This document shows, in pieces, positions 12,011 to 20,191 of a stretch of DNA of 64,000 bases (its first letter is position 1; each line of letters opens with the position of its first letter). The notes under the pieces are model-generated. The model did not search any database, had not been told where the DNA came from, and worked only from the letters and a program-made list of their open reading frames with translations. A program made the translations under genes and the position numbers. Source of the stretch: UBA1431 sp049324235. GTDB taxonomy: Bacteria; Bacillota; Clostridia; Christensenellales; UBA1431. Location of the stretch: NCBI GenBank assembly GCA_049324235.1, contig JBMOLJ010000056.1, forward strand, positions 1-64,000. Reading direction: 5' to 3'.

Positions 12011-13804
12011 TTACTTTTTGCTGATAGCCCCGAACGGACACTTTTCGATACATACGCCGCACTTGATGCACTTTGCTTGGTCGATCTCATAGGGGGACTT
12101 GACAACGCCCGAAATCGCTTCGACCGGACAGTTCTTGGCGCAGAGCGAACAGCCGCGGCATTTCTCTTTATCGATCACGACCTGCAGCAGGGCTTTGCAT
12201 ACGCCCGCAGGGCACTTCTTATCCTTGATGTGCGCTTCGTACTCATCGCGGAAGTAGCGGATGGTGGACAGTACGGGGTTCGGCGCCGTCTGTCCCAGCG
12301 CGCACAGCGCGGTGCTCTTAATCGTTCCGGCCAGGTCTTCCAGGCGCTCGAGGTCGCCTTCCTCGCCCTTGCCCGAAGTAATCTTCTCCAGCATTTCGAT
12401 CATGCGCTTGGTGCCTATGCGGCAGGTGGGGCATTTTCCGCAGGACTCGTCCACGGTGAAATCCAGGAAGAACCGCGCGATGTCCACCATGCAGTTGTCT
12501 TCGTCCATGACGATCATTCCGCCCGAACCCATCATGGAGCCGATGGCGACGAGGTTATCATAGTCAATGGGCGTATCGAGGTTCTCGGTGGTGATGCAGC
12601 CGCCGGAGGGGCCGCCCGTCTGAACCGCCTTAAACTTCTTGCCATTGGGGATGCCGCCGCCAATCTCGTAGATGATCTCCCTGAGCGTGGTGCCCATGGG
12701 TATCTCGACAAGGCCGGTGTTCTCGATCTTTCCGCCGAGCGCAAACACCTTGGTGCCTTTGCTCTTCTCTGTGCCCATGGACGCGAACCACTCGGGGCCG
12801 TTCAATATGATCTGCGGTACGTTTGCATAGGTTTCCACGTTGTTCAATATGGTCGGCTTGCCAAACAGGCCCTTGATCGCCGGGAACGGCGGACGCGGAC
12901 GGGGCTCGCCGCGGTTGCCCTCGATGGAGGCGATAAGCGCTGTTTCTTCGCCGCAGACGAATGCGCCCGAACCCAGGCGCAGTTCGATATCAAAATCAAA
13001 GCCCGTCCCAAAGATATCCTTGCCCAGCAAACCGTATTCACGCGCCTGCTTGATGGCGATATCCAGACGCTTGACGGCAATGGGGTACTCGGCACGCACA
13101 TAGATGTAACCCTGCGAAGCGCCGATTGCGTATCCCGCAATGGCCATAGCTTCCAGCACAACATGGGGGTCGCCCTCCAGGACCGACCTGTCCATGAACG
13201 CGCCGGGGTCGCCTTCGTCGGCGTTGCAAAGAACGTACTTCTGGCCGGTTCCGCCCATGGCAAAGCTCCACTTCATTCCGGTCGGGAAGCCTGCGCCGCC
13301 GCGGCCTCTGAGGCCGGAGGCCTTGATAATATTCACAACATCTATAGGCTGCATTTCGGTCAAAACCTTGCCTAATGCCTTATATCCGTCGAAAGCTATG
13401 TATTCCTCAATCTTCTCGGGATCGATCACGCCGCAGTTGCGCAGCGCGACACGCTTCTGCTTCTTGTAAAATTCCACATTGTCAAGCGATTTGATCGTAT
13501 CGTCTTCCCCAATGCTCTCCGAATACAGCAAACGGGTTACGATACGGCCCTTTACAAGATGCTCTTCCACGATCTCGTCGACATCGCCGACGGTAACGCG
13601 GCTATAGAACGAACCCTCGGGATAGATGATGACGACGGGACCCATTGCGCAGAGGCCGAAACACCCCGTCATGACCACCTGTACTTCTTTATCAAGCCCT
13701 TTTTGGGCAATAACTTCTTCAAAACGCTGTTTGATGCCGGGGGAATCCGAAGACGTACAGCCCGTACCATGGCATACCAACACGTGGGAACGATAGAATT
13801 CCAT
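12011..13804 (-). CDS. hndC: NuoF/HndC-like flavoprotein of an NAD-linked hydrogenase complex
   Basis: FMN- and NADH-binding subunit of the type found in electron-bifurcating [FeFe] hydrogenases and related complexes; 597 residues. Order of parts: an N-terminal thioredoxin-like [2Fe-2S] domain (Cys11, Cys16, Cys48, Cys52); the NuoF core with the FMN loop GRGGAGFPTG (about residue 170), the GSGAFVCGEETAL segment and the ESCGKCPTCRIG [4Fe-4S] site (about 460); then two C-terminal ferredoxin clusters (CRGCSLCAKNCP, CIKCGVCIEKCP). ATG with GGAGG upstream. It is last in the operon, after HndA- and HndB-like genes. The catalytic HydA partner is not adjacent. Confidence 0.92.
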   Translation of the reverse strand: MEFYRSHVLVCHGTGCTSSDSPGIKQRFEEVIAQKGLDKEVQVVMTGCFGLCAMGPVVIIYPEGSFYSRVTVGDVDEIVEEHLVKGRIVTRLLYSESIGEDDTIKSLDNVEFYKKQKRVALRNCGVIDPEKIEEYIAFDGYKALGKVLTEMQPIDVVNIIKASGLRGRGGAGFPTGMKWSFAMGGTGQKYVLCNADEGDPGAFMDRSVLEGDPHVVLEAMAIAGYAIGASQGYIYVRAEYPIAVKRLDIAIKQAREYGLLGKDIFGTGFDFDIELRLGSGAFVCGEETALIASIEGNRGEPRPRPPFPAIKGLFGKPTILNNVETYANVPQIILNGPEWFASMGTEKSKGTKVFALGGKIENTGLVEIPMGTTLREIIYEIGGGIPNGKKFKAVQTGGPSGGCITTENLDTPIDYDNLVAIGSMMGSGGMIVMDEDNCMVDIARFFLDFTVDESCGKCPTCRIGTKRMIEMLEKITSGKGEEGDLERLEDLAGTIKSTALCALGQTAPNPVLSTIRYFRDEYEAHIKDKKCPAGVCKALLQVVIDKEKCRGCSLCAKNCPVEAISGVVKSPYEIDQAKCIKCGVCIEKCPFGAISKK

Positions 13805-13844
13805 GTCCTTTCCTCCTCAACAAGAATAATACTTTAATATCCGT

Positions 13845-14213
13845 TTACACCTGGAATTTGCCGACCGTCTGTTCCGCAACGACCCTGTCGTTGACGATAT
13901 GCTCGGAAACAACCCTGGCAGCCATTTCAGGCGTCATTTTAACGTACGTGACCTTTTCCTGGCCTGGCTTATACACTTCAACGATAGGCTCGAGCTGGCA
14001 AAGGCCGATGCACCCTGTCTGCGACACGGTAACGTCCGTAAGATTGCGTTTCTGCACTTCCTCCATGATCTTCAAAAGTACGGGGCGTGCGCCGGCCGCT
14101 ATGCCGCAGGTGGCCATGCCGACAACGATGCGCGTGCCTTCGGATTCTTTTCTCAGGTTCAGCGAATCCAGCGTGTTCTTCCTTATGGCTTCAAGCTCTT
14201 CTAACGATTTCAT
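13845..14213 (-). CDS. hndB: HndB-like [2Fe-2S] thioredoxin-fold protein
   Basis: Small electron-transfer subunit, 122 residues, of the thioredoxin-like ferredoxin family. Conserved VGMATCGIAAGARPV and QTGCIGLCQLEP give three cysteines, as in other HndB proteins. It probably works between the NuoE- and NuoF-like subunits in the cytoplasmic complex. An in-frame start exists at 14246, but the ATG at 14213 has a GGAGGTG site 11 bases upstream and avoids overlapping the preceding ATPase gene, so it is preferred. Spacing to the NuoF-like gene is 40 bases. Confidence 0.88.
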   Translation of the reverse strand: MKSLEELEAIRKNTLDSLNLRKESEGTRIVVGMATCGIAAGARPVLLKIMEEVQKRNLTDVTVSQTGCIGLCQLEPIVEVYKPGQEKVTYVKMTPEMAARVVSEHIVNDRVVAEQTVGKFQV

Positions 14214-14217
14214 AAAA

Positions 14218-14769
14218 TCAGACACCTCCAAAAAGTTCTTCTTCACCCTCGCTAAGGTATTCCTGAATCCACGCCTGGACCATGGGTGCTGCTAGCGGTA
14301 CTTCGCTCCCCAGCGCTTTGCGCAGTTCTCTTGTGTCCAGCGTGAACGTTTTGCCGTTAAACCGGCGGACATACTCAAAATCAATATCAGGATTGCACAA
14401 CACCAGTGTCCGTATGGTCCCCGCCATATCGCCTAAGGGCTGGCGGTCGATGTGTGACCGGCGGTATGTAGCACGCAGCAGCGTTCCCTTGCCTACCTCG
14501 GATTTAATGGTGAAATCCCCGCCTGTCGCCTTTACTCCCTGCATGAACAGGGAAATTCCCAATCCCACCTTGCGTGTTGTGCGTGTTGTCACAAAAGGAT
14601 CCGTTACCTTCTCCAAAAGCTCGGGCGGCATGCCCTTTCCGTTATCCGTGATCTGTATGGTAAGCGTATCGCTTTCTTCCTGCTCGTCAACTTCGATGTT
14701 GATCAGCGTGGCGCCGGCGCTTAAGGAATTTTGTACAATATCGAGTACATGCAGCGAAATCTCTTCCAT
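14218..14769 (-). CDS. GHKL ATPase-domain protein in the Hnd operon
   Basis: A 183-residue protein with a histidine-kinase-type ATPase domain: N-box DIVQNSLSAGATLINIEV, G1 DNGKGMPPE, and a G2-like region GLGISLFMQG. There is no phospho-acceptor His domain and no transmembrane segment. A similar gene lies between the NuoE- and HndB-like genes of other clostridial NAD-linked hydrogenase operons, so it belongs to the unit, but its role (protein kinase, regulator or assembly factor) is unknown. The start chosen is the ATG of MEEISLHVLD; the longer open frame upstream only shadows the NuoE-like gene. Confidence 0.82.
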   Translation of the reverse strand: MEEISLHVLDIVQNSLSAGATLINIEVDEQEESDTLTIQITDNGKGMPPELLEKVTDPFVTTRTTRKVGLGISLFMQGVKATGGDFTIKSEVGKGTLLRATYRRSHIDRQPLGDMAGTIRTLVLCNPDIDFEYVRRFNGKTFTLDTRELRKALGSEVPLAAPMVQAWIQEYLSEGEEELFGGV

Positions 14770-14789
14770 GACTATAGGCGCCTTCCTGT

Positions 14790-15251
14790 TCAGGCGTACT
14801 CTTTGAGTACCCGGGCAACATCCTCCGGCGTCATGCGGCCGTAAACGTTTTCGTTGATGGTCATCACGGGAGCCAGGCCGCAGCAGCCCAGGCAGCGCGT
14901 TGCTTCCAGCGTGAACTTCCTGTCCGAAGTCGTCTTCCCGACCTCCACGTTCAGCTCTTTTTGCAGGCGTTCCAGAACCGCCTGCACGCCCCTTACATAG
15001 CAGGCCGTACCCAAGCATACGCTGATGACGTATTCGCCCTTGGGTTCCAGAGCAAATTGTGAATAAAACGTTGCGACACCATAAACATCCGTCATGGGTA
15101 TATCCATTTTCTCCGCAATGAAGTTCTGCACCTCAAAAGGAACCGCACCGAAAATATCCTGCGCTTTCTGCATCACGGGCATCAATGGACCCTTGGCGTC
15201 TTTGTACTCGTCGATGACAGCCTGAAGCTGATCGAACTTTTCCTGGTTCAT
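14790..15251 (-). CDS. hndA: NuoE/HndA-like [2Fe-2S] subunit
   Basis: A 153-residue 24-kDa-type subunit with thioredoxin fold. The four cluster cysteines are in SVCLGTACYVRG and TRCLGCCGLAP. An N-terminal helical domain holds the typical VYGVATFYSQF segment. It passes electrons between the NuoF-like flavin site and partner iron-sulphur proteins. The start at 15251 is set by AAGGAGG 9 bases upstream; the open frame continues 19 codons without a site. It is first in the ATPase-HndB-NuoF operon. The 164-base gap upstream could hold an internal promoter. Confidence 0.92.
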   Translation of the reverse strand: MNQEKFDQLQAVIDEYKDAKGPLMPVMQKAQDIFGAVPFEVQNFIAEKMDIPMTDVYGVATFYSQFALEPKGEYVISVCLGTACYVRGVQAVLERLQKELNVEVGKTTSDRKFTLEATRCLGCCGLAPVMTINENVYGRMTPEDVARVLKEYA

Positions 15252-15415
15252 ACCGACAACCTCCTTAGTACTAAAAGTAACACGACAATCTATTGAATGA
15301 CATGACAATAAAACTTCACAACCTTGAATATTTTAACACACTTCGTCAAAAAATGCACTATTTTTTCAAGTGTGAACCATAACAAATCTGCAGTTAAGTT
15401 TCTCCAAATGGCGGT

Positions 15416-16123
15416 CTATTGAGAAATTCTCCGCTTCATGGCACGGAGTACGCCGCGTGCCGAACACGTCTCTGCTTCTATATATTGTTCCGGTTCCAGG
15501 ATTGCGTAAATATCATGTGCATCGGATGTATACACTACACGGTACATGGCCAGGTCAATGGCCGGGATAGGGGCGCTCTTCGATACTTCCAGGGTCGGGA
15601 AACTGAGGCCGGGCGGAATGAAGCCCAGGTTGTACAGGATGGAATTGGCGTTCTTATTAATATGCGCGGGCACGACCAGCCCGTCCAGGTTTTTAACGCG
15701 CCTGACCACCTGGTCGATGCCGAGTTCCAGCGACTGCAACAGGAGCTTGGACTCAACGCCTGTGACCTCGTCGTTTTCGTCCATGATCAGCTGTTTGCCG
15801 AAAATATCGACGCGGTTGGGTATGTTGGGGAGGTATTCATAGATCTCGTCGCCGAATTGCAGCGCAGCTTCCACGGTCTCGAAATAGCAAAGCAGGTGCA
15901 CTTCTTCGCGGCTCTGCACTTCGAGGCCGGGCAGGAGCACAAGCCCGCGGCGCATGGCAAGCTTGGCCACAGCCGGCAGGTTCTTTGCACTGTTATGGTC
16001 CGTTACGGCAATGACGGACAGTTTTTTAATGAACGCCATGTTGACGATGTTATTGGGCGTCATTACCTCTTCCGCGCAGGGGGAAAGACAGCTATGAATA
16101 TGTAGGTCTGCCGCCAGCTGCAT
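15416..16123 (-). CDS. PHP-domain metal-dependent phosphoesterase
   Basis: A 235-residue protein of the PHP family, predicted to hydrolyse a phosphate ester with a trinuclear metal site. All motifs are present: ADLHIHSCLSPC, TDHNSAKN, PGLEVQSREEVHLL, VPAHIN and SDAHD. The substrate is unknown. The start at 16123 follows GAGGTG by 9 bases and lies 4 bases past the stop of the DRTGG gene; longer starts have no ribosome site. PHP genes occur beside HydS-type hydrogenases in other Clostridia, and that neighbourhood is the only clue to its job. Confidence 0.85.
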   Translation of the reverse strand: MQLAADLHIHSCLSPCAEEVMTPNNIVNMAFIKKLSVIAVTDHNSAKNLPAVAKLAMRRGLVLLPGLEVQSREEVHLLCYFETVEAALQFGDEIYEYLPNIPNRVDIFGKQLIMDENDEVTGVESKLLLQSLELGIDQVVRRVKNLDGLVVPAHINKNANSILYNLGFIPPGLSFPTLEVSKSAPIPAIDLAMYRVVYTSDAHDIYAILEPEQYIEAETCSARGVLRAMKRRISQ

Positions 16124-16127
16124 AAGC

Positions 16128-16469
16128 TCAAGCACCTCGCACATTATGGGCACATAGTATCCCAACGATATCGAATGCGTTTTTCCCGCTGGAAATAATG
16201 GGCAGTCCTGTCTCTTCGGCCTTTTCAAGCATGGCTTTCTCGGGAGTCATGCCCTCGGGGAGTATCACGCAGGCCAGGTCCAGCAATTCGGCTACCGCCA
16301 CCACGTTCATGTGCGTCTGCACCGTGACCCATGCCGCCCCCTGCTTTGCGTGGGCCATCACATAGCTTAACAGGTCGCAAACGCAGCCGGAAAGGATTTC
16401 CCTGTCTACAGGTGTTCGCGCAGTACACAGCGCACCGTCAATTTTTTGCATCAGTTCCGCAACCGTCAC
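16128..16469 (-). CDS. DRTGG-domain protein (second copy)
   Basis: About 113 residues, matching the DRTGG fold found in small regulators and HPr-kinase N-termini: a VTVAEL start, a SGCVCDLLSYVM core, and a segment VTVQTHMNVVAVAELLDLACVIL. It is a paralogue of the gene at 18273-18647. The GTG at 16469 is chosen because GAGG lies 9 bases upstream and the N-terminus then matches relatives; a TTG at 16478 overlapping the hydrogenase stop is the alternative. It sits between the HydS-like hydrogenase and the PHP gene. Ligand unknown. Confidence 0.75.
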   Translation of the reverse strand: MTVAELMQKIDGALCTARTPVDREILSGCVCDLLSYVMAHAKQGAAWVTVQTHMNVVAVAELLDLACVILPEGMTPEKAMLEKAEETGLPIISSGKNAFDIVGILCAHNVRGA

Positions 16470-16474
16470 GGCCT

Positions 16475-17806
16475 TCAACCTCTTTCCTTATCGTTCTGTT
16501 CAAAAGCATTATCCACACTTGCAAGCTTCACCATCTCCTGCGCAAGATAGCGGACCTTGTCTTTTAAAAGGAAAATACAGTCAAGCTCCACAGCGTCTCC
16601 GCGTACGATGTCCTCGGCAAGCGTCTTGCAATTCGGGGAGCCGCAGGAGCCGCAGTCCAGCCCCGGCAGGATTTCGCAAAGCTGATTGATGCGCTCGAGT
16701 TTGTCGATGGCTTTCTGGATGTCCTCATCCAGCTGCTCCACGCGCAAGGGCTCAATCCTCTCGGAAAGGTGCACGCGCTCGCTGTGCGCGTAGGCCACCG
16801 CATCTTCCGGCATCTTCGTGGCGCGCGGCATCTCTTCGATCACCCTGGACAGACGCATCTTGGCGACATAGCTGTTTTCAAACGTGAGCGGCCCGCCCAG
16901 GCACCCGCCCGTGCAGGAGAGCGCCTCGATAAAATCGAGATCGGAAAACTTGCCGTTTTCAACCTCCTCAAACAGACGGATGATATTGTGGATCCCGTCC
17001 ACCGAGAGATGGTTATCCCATTTAAGCGCATATTCTTCGCCGCCGGCCGACGCCCAGCCCACACCGGCAGGCAACGAACCGGCCTTCAGCCCGTGCCTTT
17101 TCATGCCGGCCTGTCCAAGCTGCGCGTTTATGCGGCCGAATATATCCACAATGGAGATGGTGCCGTCCACATTACTTATTTTTCTGCCCAGCGGATTCAT
17201 CACGCTCGTCATCTTGGCCGCGCAGGGCGTTATGAAAAACACGCCGACGTCCTTTGGATCAACATTACGCTTTTTCGAGAACTCTTCCCGTGCGATGGTG
17301 GCCGCGACCTCCATGGGAGAGTCGATATCCGAAAGATGCTGCAACAGCGACGGGAAACGTACGCGGATCAGGCGGACCACCGCCGGACACGCCGAAGAAA
17401 TCAGCGGCCTTTTATATTCGCCCGATTTCAGCAGCTTGCGCGTCGCTTCGGTCACGATATCGGCCGCGCGCGCGACTTCCCATACGTCGTCAAAACCTAT
17501 GTTCACAAGAGCGTCCAATACCTGGTCTATGGACGTAAGGCTCCTGAACTGCCCGTAAAGTGAAGGCGCGGGGACTGCAATGCGGTATTTGAACCGTTCA
17601 AGGCTTTCAAAGCCGTCGGTAACGGCAATTTTTGCGTGGTACGGACACACGCGCACACACTCGCCGCAGTCGATGCAGCGTTCGGCAATAATGCTTGCCT
17701 TCCCGCCGCGCACGCGTATGGCCTGCGTCGGGCACCCTTTAATGCAGTTCGTACACCCCTTACACTTATCTTTATCCAACCTGACGGAATGCGGATATTC
17801 TTGCAT
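16475..17806 (-). CDS. HydS-type (group C/D-like) [FeFe]-hydrogenase homologue
   Basis: A 443-residue protein. Two N-terminal [4Fe-4S] clusters (Cys15/18/21/25 and Cys44/47/50/54) lead into the hydrogenase large-subunit domain. H-cluster cysteines are kept in SSACPAVVRL (L1), ITPCAAKMTSV (L2) and EALSCTGGCLGG (L3). These loops differ from the catalytic TSCCPAW/MPCxxKKxE types and match putative sensory hydrogenases. A further cysteine-rich [4Fe-4S] domain (LDCGSCGSPNCKTLAEDI) is near residue 400. No PAS domain is visible, so it is closer to group D than C. Neighbours (DRTGG, RsbW-like, PHP) point to H2 or redox sensing, which is inference. Confidence 0.85.
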   Translation of the reverse strand: MQEYPHSVRLDKDKCKGCTNCIKGCPTQAIRVRGGKASIIAERCIDCGECVRVCPYHAKIAVTDGFESLERFKYRIAVPAPSLYGQFRSLTSIDQVLDALVNIGFDDVWEVARAADIVTEATRKLLKSGEYKRPLISSACPAVVRLIRVRFPSLLQHLSDIDSPMEVAATIAREEFSKKRNVDPKDVGVFFITPCAAKMTSVMNPLGRKISNVDGTISIVDIFGRINAQLGQAGMKRHGLKAGSLPAGVGWASAGGEEYALKWDNHLSVDGIHNIIRLFEEVENGKFSDLDFIEALSCTGGCLGGPLTFENSYVAKMRLSRVIEEMPRATKMPEDAVAYAHSERVHLSERIEPLRVEQLDEDIQKAIDKLERINQLCEILPGLDCGSCGSPNCKTLAEDIVRGDAVELDCIFLLKDKVRYLAQEMVKLASVDNAFEQNDKERG

Positions 17807-17850
17807 GCCTGTCTTCCTTTCCCAGGCGCAATATCAGGCTTTTGCGCCTG

Positions 17851-18276
17851 CTAAACCAGAAACTTAAGCGTAAGCGTTGTCCCCTCAGGCGATGATTTGA
17901 TGTCCATTTCATCGCAGCAGCGCTGTATGTTGCTCATGCCCAGTCCTGCCCCGAATCCCATGTTCCTGACCTCTTCGCTTGCCGTTGAGTATCCGTCCTG
18001 CATAGCAAGCTCCACATCTTCTATGCCCGGGCCGGTATCCGCAAACACCAGTATCACGGCGTGGGGCGAAATTTGGGCGCGCAGCGTACCGCCGAAGCTG
18101 TGAATCACCATGTTCAATTCAGCTTCGTACGACGCGATGGACACTCTGCGCAGGATGCCCGCTTCGATGCCCAGCTGGCGCAGAATCTGTTTTATTGCAC
18201 TTGAGGCTTCGCCTGCCTTAAGAAAATTACCTTTTTCAATGACGTACTCTTTTTGCAATACGTTTAACGCTGTCAC
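17851..18276 (-). CDS. RsbW-like anti-sigma/serine kinase ATPase
   Basis: A 141-residue GHKL ATPase of the anti-sigma-factor type. N-box ASYEAELNMVIHS, G1 DTGPGIEDVELAMQ and G2 GFGAGLGMSN are all seen. Such proteins phosphorylate or bind small regulatory partners; the partner here is unknown. The start is a GTG whose last bases form the stop of the upstream DRTGG gene (GTGA overlap), so the two are coupled. The hydrogenase homologue follows after 44 bases. Confidence 0.85.
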   Translation of the reverse strand: MTALNVLQKEYVIEKGNFLKAGEASSAIKQILRQLGIEAGILRRVSIASYEAELNMVIHSFGGTLRAQISPHAVILVFADTGPGIEDVELAMQDGYSTASEEVRNMGFGAGLGMSNIQRCCDEMDIKSSPEGTTLTLKFLV

Positions 18277-18647
18277 GTTTTCCTGCTCCGTTCAAATTCC
18301 AATGCTATCGGCGGCAGATCCTTCACATACAGCAACCCGCTGGCCTCGTAGATTGAATATTCCGTGCTCATTACCACCATGCCCCGCTCCTGTGCAAGGT
18401 CCAGTACGTGCTGGGGGGGTATTTTCCCGCGGACAAACAGGATGCACCACAGGTCGATGACTTCGGCCGTGCGTATGACCTGGATGTTCGCAAGCCCGGT
18501 TAAAAGGACCAGGTCCTTACCGTTTACATACGCCAGCACATCGCTCATGAGGTCTGACCCGCAGGCGGCCCGGATTTCGGCATCAAGCTTGTCCTCTCCA
18601 ACAAGTACCTTCGCGGATACGATTTGAGCAATTTCTCGCACTTTCAT
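18273..18647 (-). CDS. DRTGG-domain protein (first copy)
   Basis: A 124-residue protein with the DRTGG layout: MKVREIAQIVSAKVL, a GSDLMSDVLAYV core, then alternating strands and helices (LVLLTGLANIQVIRTAEVID). It resembles the regulatory N-terminal domains of HPr kinase and phosphotransacetylase. The ATG at 18647 has GGAGA 6 bases upstream. It heads the sensing half of the cluster and overlaps the RsbW-like gene by 4 bases. Confidence 0.78.
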   Translation of the reverse strand: MKVREIAQIVSAKVLVGEDKLDAEIRAACGSDLMSDVLAYVNGKDLVLLTGLANIQVIRTAEVIDLWCILFVRGKIPPQHVLDLAQERGMVVMSTEYSIYEASGLLYVKDLPPIALEFERSRKT

Positions 18648-18756
18648 TGAATGTCTCCCTCTTCCTGTATAAGGGCGGGCATGCATGAAAAAGCTTGGGG
18701 CTTCCTCTCACTTTGCCTCTTCCCCATGGCAGTGTCTGCTGTACTATGCGTCTGAC

Positions 18757-18785
18757 TTAATTTATTATATCACAATTTACTGTGA
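18757..18785 (-). promoter_or_regulatory. Extended -10 promoter with dyad, start of the HydS cluster
   Basis: On the minus strand TG-A-TATAAT (hexamer at 18764-18769) forms a strong extended -10 box with no clear -35. An everted dyad (TCACA-six bases-TGTGA at 18770-18785) abuts the -10 and also covers the stop codon of the SPOR gene. Transcription would start near 18757, leaving a leader of about 110 bases before the first DRTGG gene. The dyad is a candidate regulator site; its orientation is opposite to Rex or CRP sites. Confidence 0.55.
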
Positions 18786-19643
18786 ATCCGATAATCCATT
18801 TTGTGCATTCTTCACGAAGTCCACGCCCAGTCCGGCAAGCTGCAGCTGCGCATACTTCAGCCGGGCCGAAAGCGTGTTTGCAGTCCCCTCGGCGGCAACG
18901 CCGAGCGCCTTGTTCCCTTCAGTAAGTAGGCTGAGCATGGAGCTGACGACGGTATTGCTGTTAGCATAGCCGCTGTCCTCAATGCTTTTGGCGTCATCTT
19001 TCATTTTCTGCGCAAGATCCTTTACATCCGCAAGCGCCTCGTCCTGTGTGGTCTTGGAGCCGTCCAGCGCAAAAGCCAGTTCGCCGCACTTTAGCACCGC
19101 CGTGCCGTAACGGTCGAATATCGGCTGTATCCGGGGCAAACGCGTCTGGTCCGCCGTTATCGTAAGCTCGAGCTTATTGCATTTGAGCGTGTATACGGTG
19201 CAGTCCATATTCTCACCGATCAGTCGGTCACGCACGGCTTTTGCATCCGCTTCCTTCGTATAGGCCGACAACAGCACCCGCACGCGCACGCCGTCATGCA
19301 TCAGATATCCAGCCGCGCCCTTTGTTTTCAGCGAATCGGCAAGCGCTTTTGCATTGTCCTCGCTTGAAAAAATCCCCATCTGCAGGCAGTACAGCGTAAA
19401 CTCATTCCAAACGACCTTTTGCTGGCCCTGATTCTGCGTGGACTGGGGCGTGGCCGTCGGCGTCCCCCCTGAAAACACTTCAAAGATGGGCGCAATGACA
19501 TTGTCCGCCATCCATTTCCCGGCCACACCGGCCGATAAAATATAGACCAACCCCAGGATCGTCACCACCACCAGCACAGCTCCCGCCATGCTGTTCCGCC
19601 TTCCGGGCAGACGGCGCTTTCTTCTGACACGCCCCATCATCAT
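18777..19643 (-). CDS. SPOR-domain membrane protein
   Basis: A 288-residue protein with a basic N-terminus, one transmembrane helix (about residues 19-41), a Thr/Pro/Gln linker, and a SPOR-like domain (FTLYCLQMGIFSSEDNAKALADSLKTK to about residue 150) that in known proteins binds peptidoglycan. The C-terminal 130 residues are helical and unrecognised. Three ATG codons in a row make the exact start uncertain. It probably acts at the cell or forespore envelope. No terminator separates it from the HydS cluster promoter. Confidence 0.75.
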   Translation of the reverse strand: MMMGRVRRKRRLPGRRNSMAGAVLVVVTILGLVYILSAGVAGKWMADNVIAPIFEVFSGGTPTATPQSTQNQGQQKVVWNEFTLYCLQMGIFSSEDNAKALADSLKTKGAAGYLMHDGVRVRVLLSAYTKEADAKAVRDRLIGENMDCTVYTLKCNKLELTITADQTRLPRIQPIFDRYGTAVLKCGELAFALDGSKTTQDEALADVKDLAQKMKDDAKSIEDSGYANSNTVVSSMLSLLTEGNKALGVAAEGTANTLSARLKYAQLQLAGLGVDFVKNAQNGLSDSQ

Positions 19644-19735
19644 CCCCCCGATAGAAGTCTGTTACTTCATCTGTATGTGGACAACTACCGAAATATGAAG
19701 ACGGGGGTTAAAAGTGAGGAACGCATTTATGGGTA

Positions 19736-20191
19736 TCATTCAAGGTCAAAATATTTTTCTGAAACGATCTTCGCTTCCTCCAGGATGCGCAGGGAGAAAT
19801 CGTCGGGATACGGCTCGTCGTACACGATGCGCGCAATGCCGGCGTTCACGATCATTTTGGTGCAGATCACGCAGGGCTGGTGCGTGCAGTACAGCGTCGC
19901 GCCCTGTATCGATATGCCCATCTTCGCCGCCTGTATGATCGCGTTCTGCTCCGCGTGGATCGCATAACACAGCTCGTGCCTGGTTCCCGAAGGGATATTA
20001 AGCGCTCTTCTTAAACACTCTTCCTTTTCCACACAGCTTTTTACGCCTTCGGGCGCGCCGTTGTAACCGGTTGTAAGGATCCGCTTGTCGCGGACGATTA
20101 CCGCGCCAACGTGCCGGTTATGCTGATAGCAGCTGGACCACTTGGCGATATAACGCGTCAGTTCCATCATCCTCTTGTCCCATTTATCCAT
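19736..20191 (-). CDS. comEB: dCMP deaminase (ComEB-like)
   Basis: A 151-residue zinc-dependent cytidine/deoxycytidylate deaminase. The site is complete: HAEQNAI supplies His and the catalytic Glu, and CTHQPCVIC supplies the two zinc cysteines. Extra cysteines (SCVEKEECLRR) match the dCMP deaminase subgroup. It makes dUMP for thymidylate synthesis. The ATG at 20191 lies 8 bases after GGAG; the longer open frame lacks a site. It stands alone. Confidence 0.93.
   Translation of the reverse strand: MDKWDKRMMELTRYIAKWSSCYQHNRHVGAVIVRDKRILTTGYNGAPEGVKSCVEKEECLRRALNIPSGTRHELCYAIHAEQNAIIQAAKMGISIQGATLYCTHQPCVICTKMIVNAGIARIVYDEPYPDDFSLRILEEAKIVSEKYFDLE

Noticed and set aside
11936..13375. A 479-residue plus-strand open frame opposite the NuoF-like gene
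   Set aside because: Antisense shadow; composition and lack of ribosome site argue against coding.
14770..15018. N-terminal extension of the ATPase-domain gene
   Set aside because: The extra 83 residues read the NuoE-like gene in another frame; the ATG at 14769 begins the true domain.
15252..15415. Possible Rex site before the NuoE-like gene
   Set aside because: Only one half-site (TTGTGAA) is present; the second half does not match.
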